Assembly (NCBI RefSeq): GCF_009870125.1
Contig: NC_046683.1
Span: 10,664,001-10,728,000 of the forward strand
Direction of reading: 5' to 3'
Length of the DNA stretch: 64,000 nucleotides
Source of the DNA: Drosophila pseudoobscura
Lineage: Eukaryota > Arthropoda > Insecta > Diptera > Drosophilidae
The notes under the pieces are model-generated. The model made no database searches. It saw only the letters and a list, made by a program, of their open reading frames with translations, and was not told the origin of the DNA. Numbering within the stretch: position 1 is the first letter of the stretch; every line of letters starts with the position of its first letter. A program made the position numbers and the translations under genes. Positions 10,703 to 23,200 of the stretch are shown here, one piece after another.

Positions 10703-11265
10703 GTAAGCATTGTACCGTTTGACTGTTAACCGTTAACCGTTTCATGGAATAGAATGCTCTCGAACTCGAAAATACTCCAAGTGGACTTTTCAAAGTGTGC
10801 TTTTAGTTTTTCAATACGAATTATGAGGATTCCCTTGCTCCCAAATGCGTTGCCCCCTACAGGGGAGGAATCTTCTTTATCTTTATCTTTAAAAGAGGGA
10901 GAGGGAGAGAGAGAGAGGAGCTCCCCCCATTCGAGGAACATTCTAGCGAGAATTCCCGTTTTGTTTGTCACGTGCGGACACTTGAACTAAATAAACGAGA
11001 GAAAAAAGAGGGAGCATGTGTGTGTGTGTGTGTGTGTGTGAAGCAGAGTCATCCCCTCCCCCTATGCTCCTCTTTTCTTGTACCCTGTACCCCTTGGCAT
11101 CATTCGTTTTGTCTGTCTGAATGAAGAAGCGAAAAGGTAGTCCAGAATTAATGAAATTCTCTCTCTCTTTCTGCGTAGAGGGTATGCCCCTAGTCGGTAT
11201 ACAACGACTGCTTTTGTGTCCCGCCCTTTATTTATGCCCTTTCGCTCTCGTTGCAGCCCCACGAG

Positions 11266-14200
11266 ATGGTCTCGAAGAAGCGTTCCAGCGTCGCCGAGCG
11301 TGTCCAACGCTCAACGGCAACGGCAGCAGCAGCAGCAGCGGCCGCAGCAGCAACAACATCTGCCCCAGCGTCGAGTGCGTCCGGAACGACGGGGAAGAAG
11401 CGGGTGGGGAAACAAGCGAAAGCTCCCACAGAGGAGACGGAGGAAAAGAAGTCAGCGTCAGCATCAGCATCGGGCAAGAGGCAGACAAAGGATCCTTCAG
11501 CAGGAGCACAAGGAGGAGGAGGAGCCCCAGCCACAGAGAGCAGCACCAGCAGTGGCTCCAAGTCGAGCGCCCAAACAACGCCCAAGCTCTCGCCAGAGGA
11601 GCGGCAGGAGGATGGCAAGGCGCGGGCCATCAACAAGATGCTCAAGAATCTGGACATCAAGATCCATGGATTCGACAATCTCCTGCCCGGCGGTGAGGGG
11701 CCCCTGAACGTGGGCTCCATCTCCAAGTCCTCCATTTCGGAGAACGTCAAGACCAAGTCGCGGGCAGCCGCTGTCAAGGTGATAGCCAGCCTCAATCCGG
11801 GCAAAACGATGCCCGTGAAGCGGCCGCCACGTCCCTCCCCGGAGAAGGAGAAGGACAGCAAGGAGAAGCCAAAGCCGGAGACCAAAACGGAACCAGACTC
11901 CACCATCGATGGTGCCACAGATGCCAAGGAATCTCAAGGATCGAAAGGATCCAAAAAGGCAACGCATACGAGCGCAAAGAAGACAAAAGTGGAGACAGTG
12001 ACTGCCACAGCAGTTCCAGCCACGACGCCAGCAGCTGCCGCGGCTGCTCCTTCTGTTGCACCTGCCACAAAACAGGGCAAGATGCCAGCCAAGAAAGGAG
12101 CAACAGCAGCAGCCCCGATGGCACCAGAGCAGCCACCGAAACCTCCCCCGGCAAAGGTGCTCAAGGCCACGAAGAAGGCGGCGAATCCGTCGTCCCAGCG
12201 CCTGCCCGACTCCAATACGGAGCCCGTGCAAATGGAGCTGGAGGAGATTGTTGGCACGGCCACAGCCACAGCCACGACAAGGACACGGACACCGACGCCA
12301 AATCGAACGCCAACAGCCACGCCCACTCCCACACCCACGCCCACTCCCACACCCACGCCCACACCAACAGCAACGCCCATAGCGACACCCACGCCCGTGG
12401 AGAGTCCTGGACCGCCAGCAGCAGCAAAACAGCGGCCGAAAATCAAGTACACAAAAACCTCGGCTGGATCGAAGGTTCGCCTGCAACAGCAGCAGCAGCA
12501 GCAGCAGGGTGCAGGCGGGGCTAACCAGAAGGCAATGCCTTCGTGGGGCCACGGCGGAGCGGGTGCCAAGGATATTTATGACTTCAAGTCGGGCTCCGAG
12601 GACGAGGAGCCCATCAAGATGGTGCTGCCAGCGCTGAAGCAGCTGCGCGAATTCTCCGAAGAGGACAACAAGCCGCTGAAGCAGCCCAAGGAGAAACCGA
12701 ATGAAGACCACGAGGAGAAGCAGGAAGAGCAGGAGGAAAAGGAGGCTAAGCTCAAGGCGGAAGAGCTGATCAAGGAGGAGGAGGGGGAGGAGAAGGAGGT
12801 GGATAAAGAGAAAGGTAAGCAAGTGGAACAGCCATCAGCATCCACAACAGAAGCACAGTCCGAACCAGTAGCAGCCACAACCACAACCACCTCCACCTCC
12901 AAGATCAGTGCCACAGCCGCCTCCAAGACCAGTGCCACAGCCACCTCCAAGATCAGTGCTGCAGCCGCCTCCAAGACCAGTGCTGCGGCCGCCTCCAAAA
13001 AGCAAGCGAAACGCAAGCTGGCCACATCCTCGTCACCCTCGCCTAAGGCACCGCCCGGAAAGAAGAAACCCACAGCGTCGAAGGCCGCACAAGCAGCGGC
13101 TGCGGCTGCTGCCGCTGCCAACCATAGCCCCGCGAGCGATAGCTCTGCGGAGAGCAGCGATTCCGAGGATGAGAGGAAGCTGAGCGCCTACAGCGGCCCC
13201 AAGCGTCATCGCATGGCCTCCCTCAATGCCCTGGCGAAGGTGCAGTGCCTCTACGAGAATGAATCGCGGACCGCCCACGAGCTGGGGCTCTCGAAGGCAA
13301 CACAACAGCCGCCACGGATACGGACATTGGATGGCAGCGATGACGACAATAACCACAAGGAGTCGCCGCGCCATGGGGAGGACAAGGACAAGGACAAGGA
13401 TAAGGACAAGGACAAAGAGTCCTCGTCGACACCGTCAACGCCACCAGCACCACCACCGCCGAAAGAGATTGAGCCCCGACGGGAGCTGCGGTACGTGCCC
13501 GGCGGCAGGGGCGTGGGCAAGCACTGGGAGTTCGATAGCGATAGCGAGGGGGATGAAATGCAGCTGCCGGCCCTGCCGCAACCCAAGAAAAAGAAGCTCC
13601 AAAAGAAGCCGCCACCAAAGAAGGCGGCAGCAGCAGCGGCGGCGGCAGCGGCAGCGGCTCCAAGCAGCAGCGATGCAGATGCCAAGAGGCCAGAGAAACC
13701 GAAGCCACCGCCGAAGCAAGTGCCGAAGAAACGAAAGACACCGTTCACCGAGGAGCTGATTGGCGACTACAAGGGGATCCTGGCCAGAAAGCGAATGGCC
13801 AGCCTGAATGCCAGCGCCATCGTGGCGGCCACCTACGAGGTGGAGCGTCATCTGGACAAGAATCTGGCCAGTGATTGCAGCAGCTTCGAGAGCTACGACG
13901 AGCTGGAGATGCAGGCAGTCGTCCAGCAATCCACCAAGATGATGCCGATCAAAACGGAGATGCACATCAAGAAGGAGCCAAAGGAGACCAAGGAGTCCCT
14001 GCGGGAGAGGGAGCGCGAAAGGGAGCGCGAAAGAGAACGCGAGAGAGAACTAAGGGAATCATCCCTCAAGGACAAGGTGCCGCCGAGCAGTCACATCCTC
14101 ATCGAGGAGAGCAACGACTCCAAGTACTCGAAGGAGACCAAGGAGACGAACACGGACGCGACGACAACCACTGGCAGCACGACCACCGGCGGCGGCTACC

Positions 14201-17200
14201 GCGACTCGAGCAGCACCAAGGACGCCAAGGACTGCAGCCGACCGACCTCCTCCAGCGTTGTGATTGTCCAGGACACCGATGTGACCATCACGGGCGTCTA
14301 TGTGAATGCCAGCAATGGTGCGGCCCAAGAGGCCTACTGCAAAATGCAATATCGTGTCCAGTCCAGCGTCACCGAGGAGCGTGTCCTGCGGCCCGGCTCC
14401 GTCGAGCCACCGAAATCGTATACGCCACTGAGTGCGCTCTCCAGCATGCTGCCGCCCGGCGCCAGCTCTGGCCTCAGCGAGGGTGAGTAGTGGTGATTAC
14501 CCCCCAGATATCCATTCCACCGACACCCAAACCCAAGCCCATTACCATTCCTACGCGGAATCCTCTTCCTTTAACTCAAAAGATTACAAAACACAGCAGA
14601 TTTTCCTGCCCTCAAATGAAAGATTAGACACTCACCTACGCAGATGTTTCATTCCACGTTCACACGTGACTGGCACTTAAAAACAGCTGATTTTCTGTTG
14701 CGAAAAAGCACTATATTCCAGGTTCAACTGTTTGTATTTGTGCCACATAATAGTAGGGAATATTTGACGTTTCTTATCGACATTTCTTGGGAATTTTGCA
14801 AGGTAGAAAAATGTACTATTCCTATTAAAATATGGCCTCAGATTTGGCTTAAAATCCTAAAACCTTGGCATTCATCGAAAAGCCCAAAACATTGCGTTAT
14901 TTAATAAAAGTTTACAAAAAGTCTTTTAGAAAAGTCTTTTCAAATATCTTTTTACTCCGTTACTCGTCAAAATATTCGTGTCCATTCGTTTAGGGGAAAT
15001 TTGTGCAGCCATAAACCGGAGTAACCTTTATTTACCGCCTCCATTACAGCTCATAGCTCGCCGCCGCTGCCCATTCAACCGGCAGCGCCGCATGTCCTGC
15101 TGCCTGGCGAGCATCTGAGCGCCGGGATGTACCATGCCCCCGATCTGGGGCTGCACACGGAGCATGCCGTGCCCGAGCATCATGGCCCGCCGCCGCCCTC
15201 GTATGCCGCCGCTGCAGCAGCGGCCGCAGCAGCCGCTGCATACCATGCCCACCAGCTGGGCCCTGGAGGAGCCGGCGGCATGCTGCACATGCACCACCAG
15301 CACCAGTATGCCGCCCATGCGGCGCACGCCCATCACTACCAGCAGGCGGCCGAGTACGGCCACGGTCCGCCGCCGCCACCTCCGCCGCATCACTACGGAG
15401 GACCACCGCCGCCTCAGGTGCCACATTACGGGCCACCGCCGCCTGGGGCGCCACTGCCAGTGCCCGTGCCGGTGCCAGTGCCGGTACCAGTGCCTGTGGC
15501 CGTGCCAGTGCCACCCGATCGATGCGATGTGGGATCGCCGCCGCCCTCGTACCGGGCCAGTGCCTATCCCCCGCCGCCGTCGGGTATTGTGCCACCACCG
15601 ACAATAGGCGGCGGGTCGAGTGCCTTCTGTGCCCCGAATCCGCACCACCATCATCAGCACCACAGCCAGCAGCAGGGGCCACCTCATCATCACGATCCCA
15701 GCGGTAAGTCTCACATTTTATTGGCCCTTTCGGGGGGATGCATATCGATACATATCGATGCTGAAATTGAATTCGAAAAATGTTATATATATATTACATC
15801 CAATACAATCGAAGATGGGTATTCCGAACTATGTAAACCTACCATAAACAGGGGAATATATTTGGGTTTCTAGTGCTTCAGAGGATTTATCGATGTAGCG
15901 ATTGTTAAACGATGAATGGGAATTTAAATCTCTTTAAATTTATGCCTAAAACTAGTTGCTCATTGAATGTTAAGTTTTGCTTGAATAATTTATTGTTATC
16001 GATATCGAAAAATATCGATTTTTCGATAACTTTAATATGCAATGCAAACAAATCTCTAAAATAAATGTATATAATAAATTCGAGCTGGAAAGCGATAAAC
16101 GGGAATTATCGATACTTCGATAAAAAGTATAAATCGTTTGTATATTCCACTCTAACAATCGAGATGTCCGGGTAATCACTTTGTTTTGTCCCCATCCCTA
16201 CATTTAATGCAATTCAATCTCTCTTTCAAACTTCTTCGTTGAGTTGTTGTCGAAACATGGCAATCGAATAATCGATAAGTTGCCCCAGTGCATTTTCAAG
16301 AGGATCGCCAAAAAAAAAACTTTTCGGCCCCGAAACTCAATTGGGGATAGATTTTCATATTTCATTTTCATATTCCATTGGCAGGGGGCCAACAAATTCT
16401 CCGTCTCTCTCTCTCTTCACGAGTACTTCTCGCTCCCCAAAAAGTTTGTTTCTCCAGCAACAAAAACAAATTCTCATTGATTTCTCCTATCGTCAAACAA
16501 TGGGAGGCAAATTACGTACATATATGTATAGTATATGTGTATAGTTTTTGAAAAGTTTTGCCGTCTAAAATTGCATTCAAAATTCGAAGGGGTCTCGGGT
16601 GGAACGGGATTTTGGGTCGAGATTAGTTATTAGACAGGGGGCGGGGAAGGGGGGGGGCTGCCTGCCCGATGGCTTGGTGGCTTACTGCTTGCCTTCGTGC
16701 CTTCCTTCCGGCCAGCATCTTTCATCCTTCATCCTTCATCTTTAGCCTTTTGCGGTTTGTTCTGGGAGCAACAAGGAGAAGGAAAAAAATCATTGCATAT
16801 AGTTAGGCGCGCGCAGAATAAGCCTTGCTGTCGCCTACGTTTGTGTTTGTGTTGGCCAAATGCCGGAAACTGTAAGCAGGCAAGCAGCAAAACGGAAACG
16901 AAGACCAAAATGCAAGGAAAAAGTAAACACCAGAGAGAAAGAGAGGGAGCGAGAAAGTCCTCCCCAGCCGTAGACAGGAGGCAGCGGCAGCGGCATCGGC
17001 AGCGGCCTAGAGGAGCCAGCCAACCTCCATTGATGTCATTTACCTTTCCACACAAACACACATACACAGACACAGTGTGGCACTCACACAGATGCAGGGA
17101 AATGCATATTACGTAGAAAAAAAACAGTTGCGTTTATGCGCCTAAAAGCAGGCAACATATTTTGTATGCTCTTGCAACTGGAAGAAGGGACAGAAGAGCG

Positions 17201-20200
17201 GCGACGTTATTATGGGGCATGGAGCATAGGCATGAGTTGAGATGAGATGACAAGCGATGAGAGATGGGAATGTGAAATGAAATGATTTGGAGAATGCGCT
17301 CTCAGCTGCCTTCTGTCTGTCGATGGCTGTGTTTTTGGTGGGGTTTTCGCTCGAAACATCGATTCACATTGATTTGATCCGCAATTTGTTTTACTTGGCC
17401 ATTAAATTGAATCATTTGATGTCACTTGAGCGATAGAACACGTCTTTCATTGGGTATTATTAAACGATACTTAAAGAACTTATTTGCTCGGAAATTCTTA
17501 CAGCGAGTCCATGTCATACGGATTAAGATCTTTCAAAGCGACCGAGGAGCGCTGCTGCATGACGGAGAAATCAGATGTGGAAAAATGCATCTAAATTTCC
17601 ATCTTTTCCATGATTTAAATCAAGTCCTTCAAAGGAATGCCCGAGAATGCAAAAACAAAACTCAGACGTGCATGCACTGTGCGTGACAGATTCACAGAGA
17701 TTACTCTGAAAATATCCTGAATCGGATGGGTCATTCAATGAATGTGTGTGTGTGTGTGAACCCACTTATTCATTATCTTTTGCATTCATTCTGGGATCAT
17801 CGTCGATTGAAAGCCATTGCTTTTGCCAGCCATGTGCATGCTACATAAGTAGGCTATCCACCCTCTTCCTCTCCCTGTCTCTGTCGCTTCCATTCACTCC
17901 ACTACTCCCTCCTCATTCCTTTTTCTCTCCTTCATTCATGTCCGCGTGAGTGTTTGCACTTTGCACGCTGCTGTTCCGTGGAAACTCTGCTGACAGTTGA
18001 TAATTCATTAGCACATGTTCTATTTGACGTTCGTTCATCCGTGCTGCTGCTGCTAACGGCGAACACCTACACACACACACACACACAGACGGAGAGAGAG
18101 AGAGCGACAGTCGACTGTCGACTGTCTTGGGCTGCTGCGTCTCTGTTACCAACGCCAGGCGCCGCGGCAGAGTCTGGCAAAAAAAAAAAAAAAAGGATTT
18201 TGGCATTTGCCATTTTATTTGATTTTTTTTTTTTCGTATCCCATTCCGTTTTGTGCCGGCTCTTCTGGTCTTCATGGACCGTGTGTTTTTCTCGGGAAAA
18301 ATGTTTTAGTGCGCATTTAGACGTCGTCGGACACGGCAACGATGCCTCTCGAGAGTCGCTCGTGTTTTGTGGGGTTAGAAGAGAAGTGGCAGAAACAAGG
18401 AGTTGGAGCTGGAAGCTGATGATTCGAAGCGGTGGCAGTAACGTGCTGCTGCCGCAAGCCGAATACGCAATGTGAATGGTGGCGATGCCACAGGGCGTAT
18501 ACGTAATGTGAAAGGCGCGAGACAACGTGACGTATACGTATACGTATTGTGGGGAAAAGCGCGTGTTTCGTTTATGCCATCCCTTGCCGCTCCTGCCCGT
18601 CCGTTTTGTGGTTGCAACAGCAACAAACTGACAATTTATTGTCAATCTACCCAGTCGGAAAACCCCACCCCGGCACTATTGTTGTTATTAAACAAAAGAC
18701 GTCAACGTCGCACGCGCGTGTTCTAAAAAAAAAGAAGAAATTATAAAAAAAAAAATTACAACAGTGAATGTAAAATGTTTTGTGTTATTTTTGTGTGTGT
18801 GTGTGGAATATGTGACGGAATGCAATAATAATAATAATGTTAATAATAATAGCTCGAATGCAATCCACGCCCTGCAGGAGAGAGAGAAAGAGAGAGAGCG
18901 AATCGCGTGCCGGCTACCTACCGGCCCGGCCTGTCAGCTGCGACGGAGACGCTGCTGCCGCCGCTTACACGATGCGTTTTCAGCCGACGCTTTTTAGAGA
19001 TTTTTCTGAAATACTGTGGGTTTCGATCAGCGAAATATGGACGCTATAAAAGGCATCGTTTGACAGCAGTCCAGGCCCCAGGCCCCAGGCCCCAGGCCGC
19101 AGGCCGCAGCCCGCAGCATCGTGGCCGGCCAGTGTCCGGTTTGGAGGCACGGTCCGGCTTCGTCCACAAATCTAATTAGCCTTGCATTTTTTCCCCCAGT
19201 TAATTTTAATTGCAACTGATTTATGAACAACGCAATAATTTTTTTAAAATTTTTTTCTTTTTTTTTTTCCATCTTCTGACAGGCCATTGCTGCCTCCCTT
19301 TCCGCGCTGCTGCAGCGCTGCCTCTTGTTTTTTGTCTCTGCATTATTGTGTTTTGTTGTCGTTCACTGATTCTCTCTCTCTCTCTCTCTCTGTCTCTCTG
19401 TCTCGTTTGTTTCGTTGGGCAGCAAGAGAGAAAAAGGCTAGAGAACTATCATCCGGCTGAGAGTCTGAGGAATGCTCTTCTTCGTGCATTGTTGCACAGG
19501 CGACAAACTGGTCGCCTGCAAAGTGGTCACAAGCCTAAGGGGGTCTTGGACTATGGAGATTTTTCATCAGATTTCGTAATCAAAAAGCTAGCTGAGAGAT
19601 TCCTTGTTTTAGAGGCAATAAAGCTGATGTCCAGGTGATAGGGCAGTGCCTACCTCTGTTATTGGACCCCATAAAACGCCTACCATATCTTATTAAATGT
19701 ACAATCTGAGGAATGAAATTGCTTAAAATCCTTTCAAAAGTATCCTTTCAAAAAAATCCTTTCAACTGTAAACATTCATCCTCCAATACACATTTCATCA
19801 TTGCTGGCCAAATCATCTTTGACATTTTTGTCGCCTGGCTGCCGCTGCCTTCTGCTTCTGTTGCAATTGTCTTTCTCCTTTGGGCTGCTGTTCTGCTTCT
19901 GCTTCTCCCTCTGCCTCTCCCTCTGCCGCGATTGCTGCTTCTTTCTCACTGCAAGTCGCGCCTTGCTTGCCTTGCTTGCCTTTTCTGCTCTCCATGAGCG
20001 CTCTCTTTGGCTTTGCGCTGCTCTCAACTGCTCTCTTTTTTGTACTGTCTCTCTCTCGCTGTCTCTCTCTTTCCATTATCAGGCAGCCAGTTCTTGAGCT
20101 TTGCGACGCAAAAAAAAAAATGCAAAAAAATGGGGAAAAAAGCTAACGGCAAAATCGCATTGCATCGCATCGTTGTTGTCGCTGCCGTTGCCTGCCTGCC

Positions 20201-23200
20201 TGCTGCTGCTGCTGCTGTCGTCATCGTTTTTGCTAATTTCTTATAAGAATTTTCTTGAACAATTTTCTTGCTGCTGCTCGGCTGCTTCTGTCTCTGCTGT
20301 TGCCAGTACCGCGGCAAAAAGAGGGTATGATGATTTCGATCAAATATTTGGCCTCTCCATGAGGTTTCCTGTTAATAGGATATCGAAACTATAAGGATTC
20401 ATTGCTCTATCATCTGAAGGACATTTTCTGTAAAGTTGTAAATAAAACAACCCATTTTCTATTTGCCAGGTTTATTTTTAGTTTGTTTAATAATATTTTT
20501 GAAAAATATACAGCGCCTCAATCGCAGAATTTTCTCCGAAATTACATCTGTCCTCTTCGACAGAGTTTTTTGCTAGGGTATCAAATGCATCGAGCAACCG
20601 ATGCTTGTCTTTCGCTTCTTCTTCTTCTTCTTATTGGAAGTTGATTCGTTGCTGCTGTCGCTGCTGCCGCTGCCGCTGTCGACGTCGCGTTGGGCAGAGT
20701 TTTAGCAACGGCTTTTTGCTTGTTCTTGCCGTCATCGTTTAACGGTGTTTCTAAGCAGGCATGTATGTATGTGTGAGTGTGTGAATGCGTGTGTGAGCTT
20801 GCACAAAAAGTGTTTCTCTCCCCCCCTCACACTCTCTCTCTTGCATTCTCTCTGTTGCACTGTCGTTCCACTTATTTTTGGTCAGTTTTTTTTTTGTTTT
20901 TAGTTTCTTGTTGGCAACTCTTATCAGCTATCAAACGGTAATGAGAGGAGCCTGAAAGAGAAACAGAGGAGGAGGGGGGGAGAACAAGAACATGGCACAA
21001 TGCCATGGGATGGAGGAGGTGAGAGAAAGGTGCCACAGAGCAGAGAGAGAGAGAGAGAACCAGGAAGATACTCGTACAAGGCGATAGGCGACATAGAGAG
21101 GGAGATGGAGAGCGGGAGAGGGGGAGGGGGGAGGGAGAAGGAGAGTTACATCAAAGTGAAAAATGTAAACATTTTGAAGAGGAAAATCCCGTTGACACAT
21201 TGCAGTCAGCCCCCCCCCCCCTTGCCCCCCCTGCCCCACCCTGCACCACTCGCCCTGCCCTCTTGTGCATTTTTGTTGCCATGAAATTTAGGCCACAAAA
21301 ATGCCATCGTTGGCAATGTCCAAAAAAAAAAAGCCAAAGCAGAAAATGAATGAGCACAAAAAATGAGACCTAGAGAGAGAGAGAGAGAGAAACAACAAGC
21401 AAGCGGAGCGGTGGCATGCATATCGAGGGAACTCCACTCTCTCACTGTTTCCCCACCCGGCCGCTACCCCCCGCATCAGACGTTCGGCCAATGTTCGACA
21501 AATAAATTCGAAAATTCGCGTTGAAAATAACTCAACGTGACACACATGCAACAAAAGCAGCACAGCACGACACCGAAAAAAAAAACAAGAAGGAGAGGCA
21601 GGATGCTGCCGAGGGCAGCAGCGAAGCTTTTCATACCCTTGAAGATCCATCGTTCTTCTTTCCCATAAACGAACGGCTACACCCAACAGAAGACCAGAGG
21701 CTAATGGCACTGGAATTTTGATAGAGTCGATTTTTTGTTCGAAGGGAAATGCATTTTGTTGGTCTTCGCCAATCTTTCAAAGGGGTTCCCCCATTCGCAC
21801 GAGAGATCCATTGTGAATCATGAATAGGCATATGAATACATATATTTTAAATATATACCCACGAAATCGTCATGTGTAAGAGCAAAGGAGGAGAAGAAAA
21901 GTTGTGGGGCAGCTGACAGATGGGTGGAGGAGAGGAGGAACAGGGAGTGGCAGAGGGATGCGAATGGGAAGGAAGACATCTGGAAGATTCTGATGCATAC
22001 ATATATGCATGACGCACACCTTCTGGTGCAACGCCCACCGCCAAAGACCCCATCTCCAAAGATAACATGACCTGTGTCATGTCTTTTGAACTCTTGCACA
22101 CAGAACCACAAAAGAAAGCACATGGTATCCCCTAATATGAAAGAATAATTCACCTAATGAGACAATGGAAAGTCCAATTAAAACATATACATGTGTTTCA
22201 ATACAGAATACAATATATAGTTGGAGATATCGAATGCGAAAGCCAAAAGAACAACCAATGAAATGTCTCATTCGATATTCGAAGCGATGTTTCGACAAGC
22301 AAAATGCTTCAAATAGTATTTATAAATATTTGGCAAATCTTTGGGCAAATTATACGATATTTTCGAGGAATATTGTGCTACTTGAAAACAGGAAAATCAG
22401 ATAAAGTCACGCGCGACCTAAAGTACTTCTGTTGAAGGGGAATCCATAAGTAGAACTGTTAAAAACTGATGGGATAAATATAATCATAGAATCCGTCGGT
22501 ACTTGGAATGTTGTCCAAAACGAAGAGACATAAGTACCCAGTACCCAGTACCCATTACCCAGTACCATTTGGATAGACCTGCAATAATTGCATTCATCGC
22601 TAGTTACATCAATAGATGACGATTGAGAAACAACACGCAGCAGACAGGCAATTATCCATCCATTCATTCTTATGGATACTCCACTTAAATGCCAGACAGA
22701 GAGAGACATGCCATTTAAATGGATAAATGGATGAATGGATATGTTTGGTGTGGTGTGAATCACAGTAATCACTGTGAATGATTCCTTCCCAGCCACTCGA
22801 AACGTGAAGGCAGGAGAATCGGAGAGTGAAATCGAATTGAATTGCAATTTGGGGGACGATAAACCACAGCAATCCAACTAGGATTCAATATCCTGCACAA
22901 GGCCAGGCAACAGCCGGGCGGGGCAACGAAATCGAATTTGCATCCGAAAGGGGGGGTGGGTGCCCGTTGCCACAATTCCTGCCTGCATGCGCATGCCACA
23001 GGCATCCTGTCATCACAGTTTCAGGTCCTGCTGGTATTTTGGCCTCACTTGACTGCCGGATCAACCTCCCCCATGGCTGCAGAGCCGAAGAGCCGGAGAG
23101 CCAGAGAGCTGCTGACCTTTGGACACACAGGCAGAGCAGAGCAGAGCAGAGCAGAGCCCACAGCTGCATCCACAGCCATTTTCCAACCTCAATTAGGTCG

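Noticed and set aside
11497..13965. Several long minus-strand frames opposite the first BAH-gene exon
   Set aside because: Antisense shadows of GC-rich repetitive coding sequence. Splice sites and codon patterns support the plus strand.
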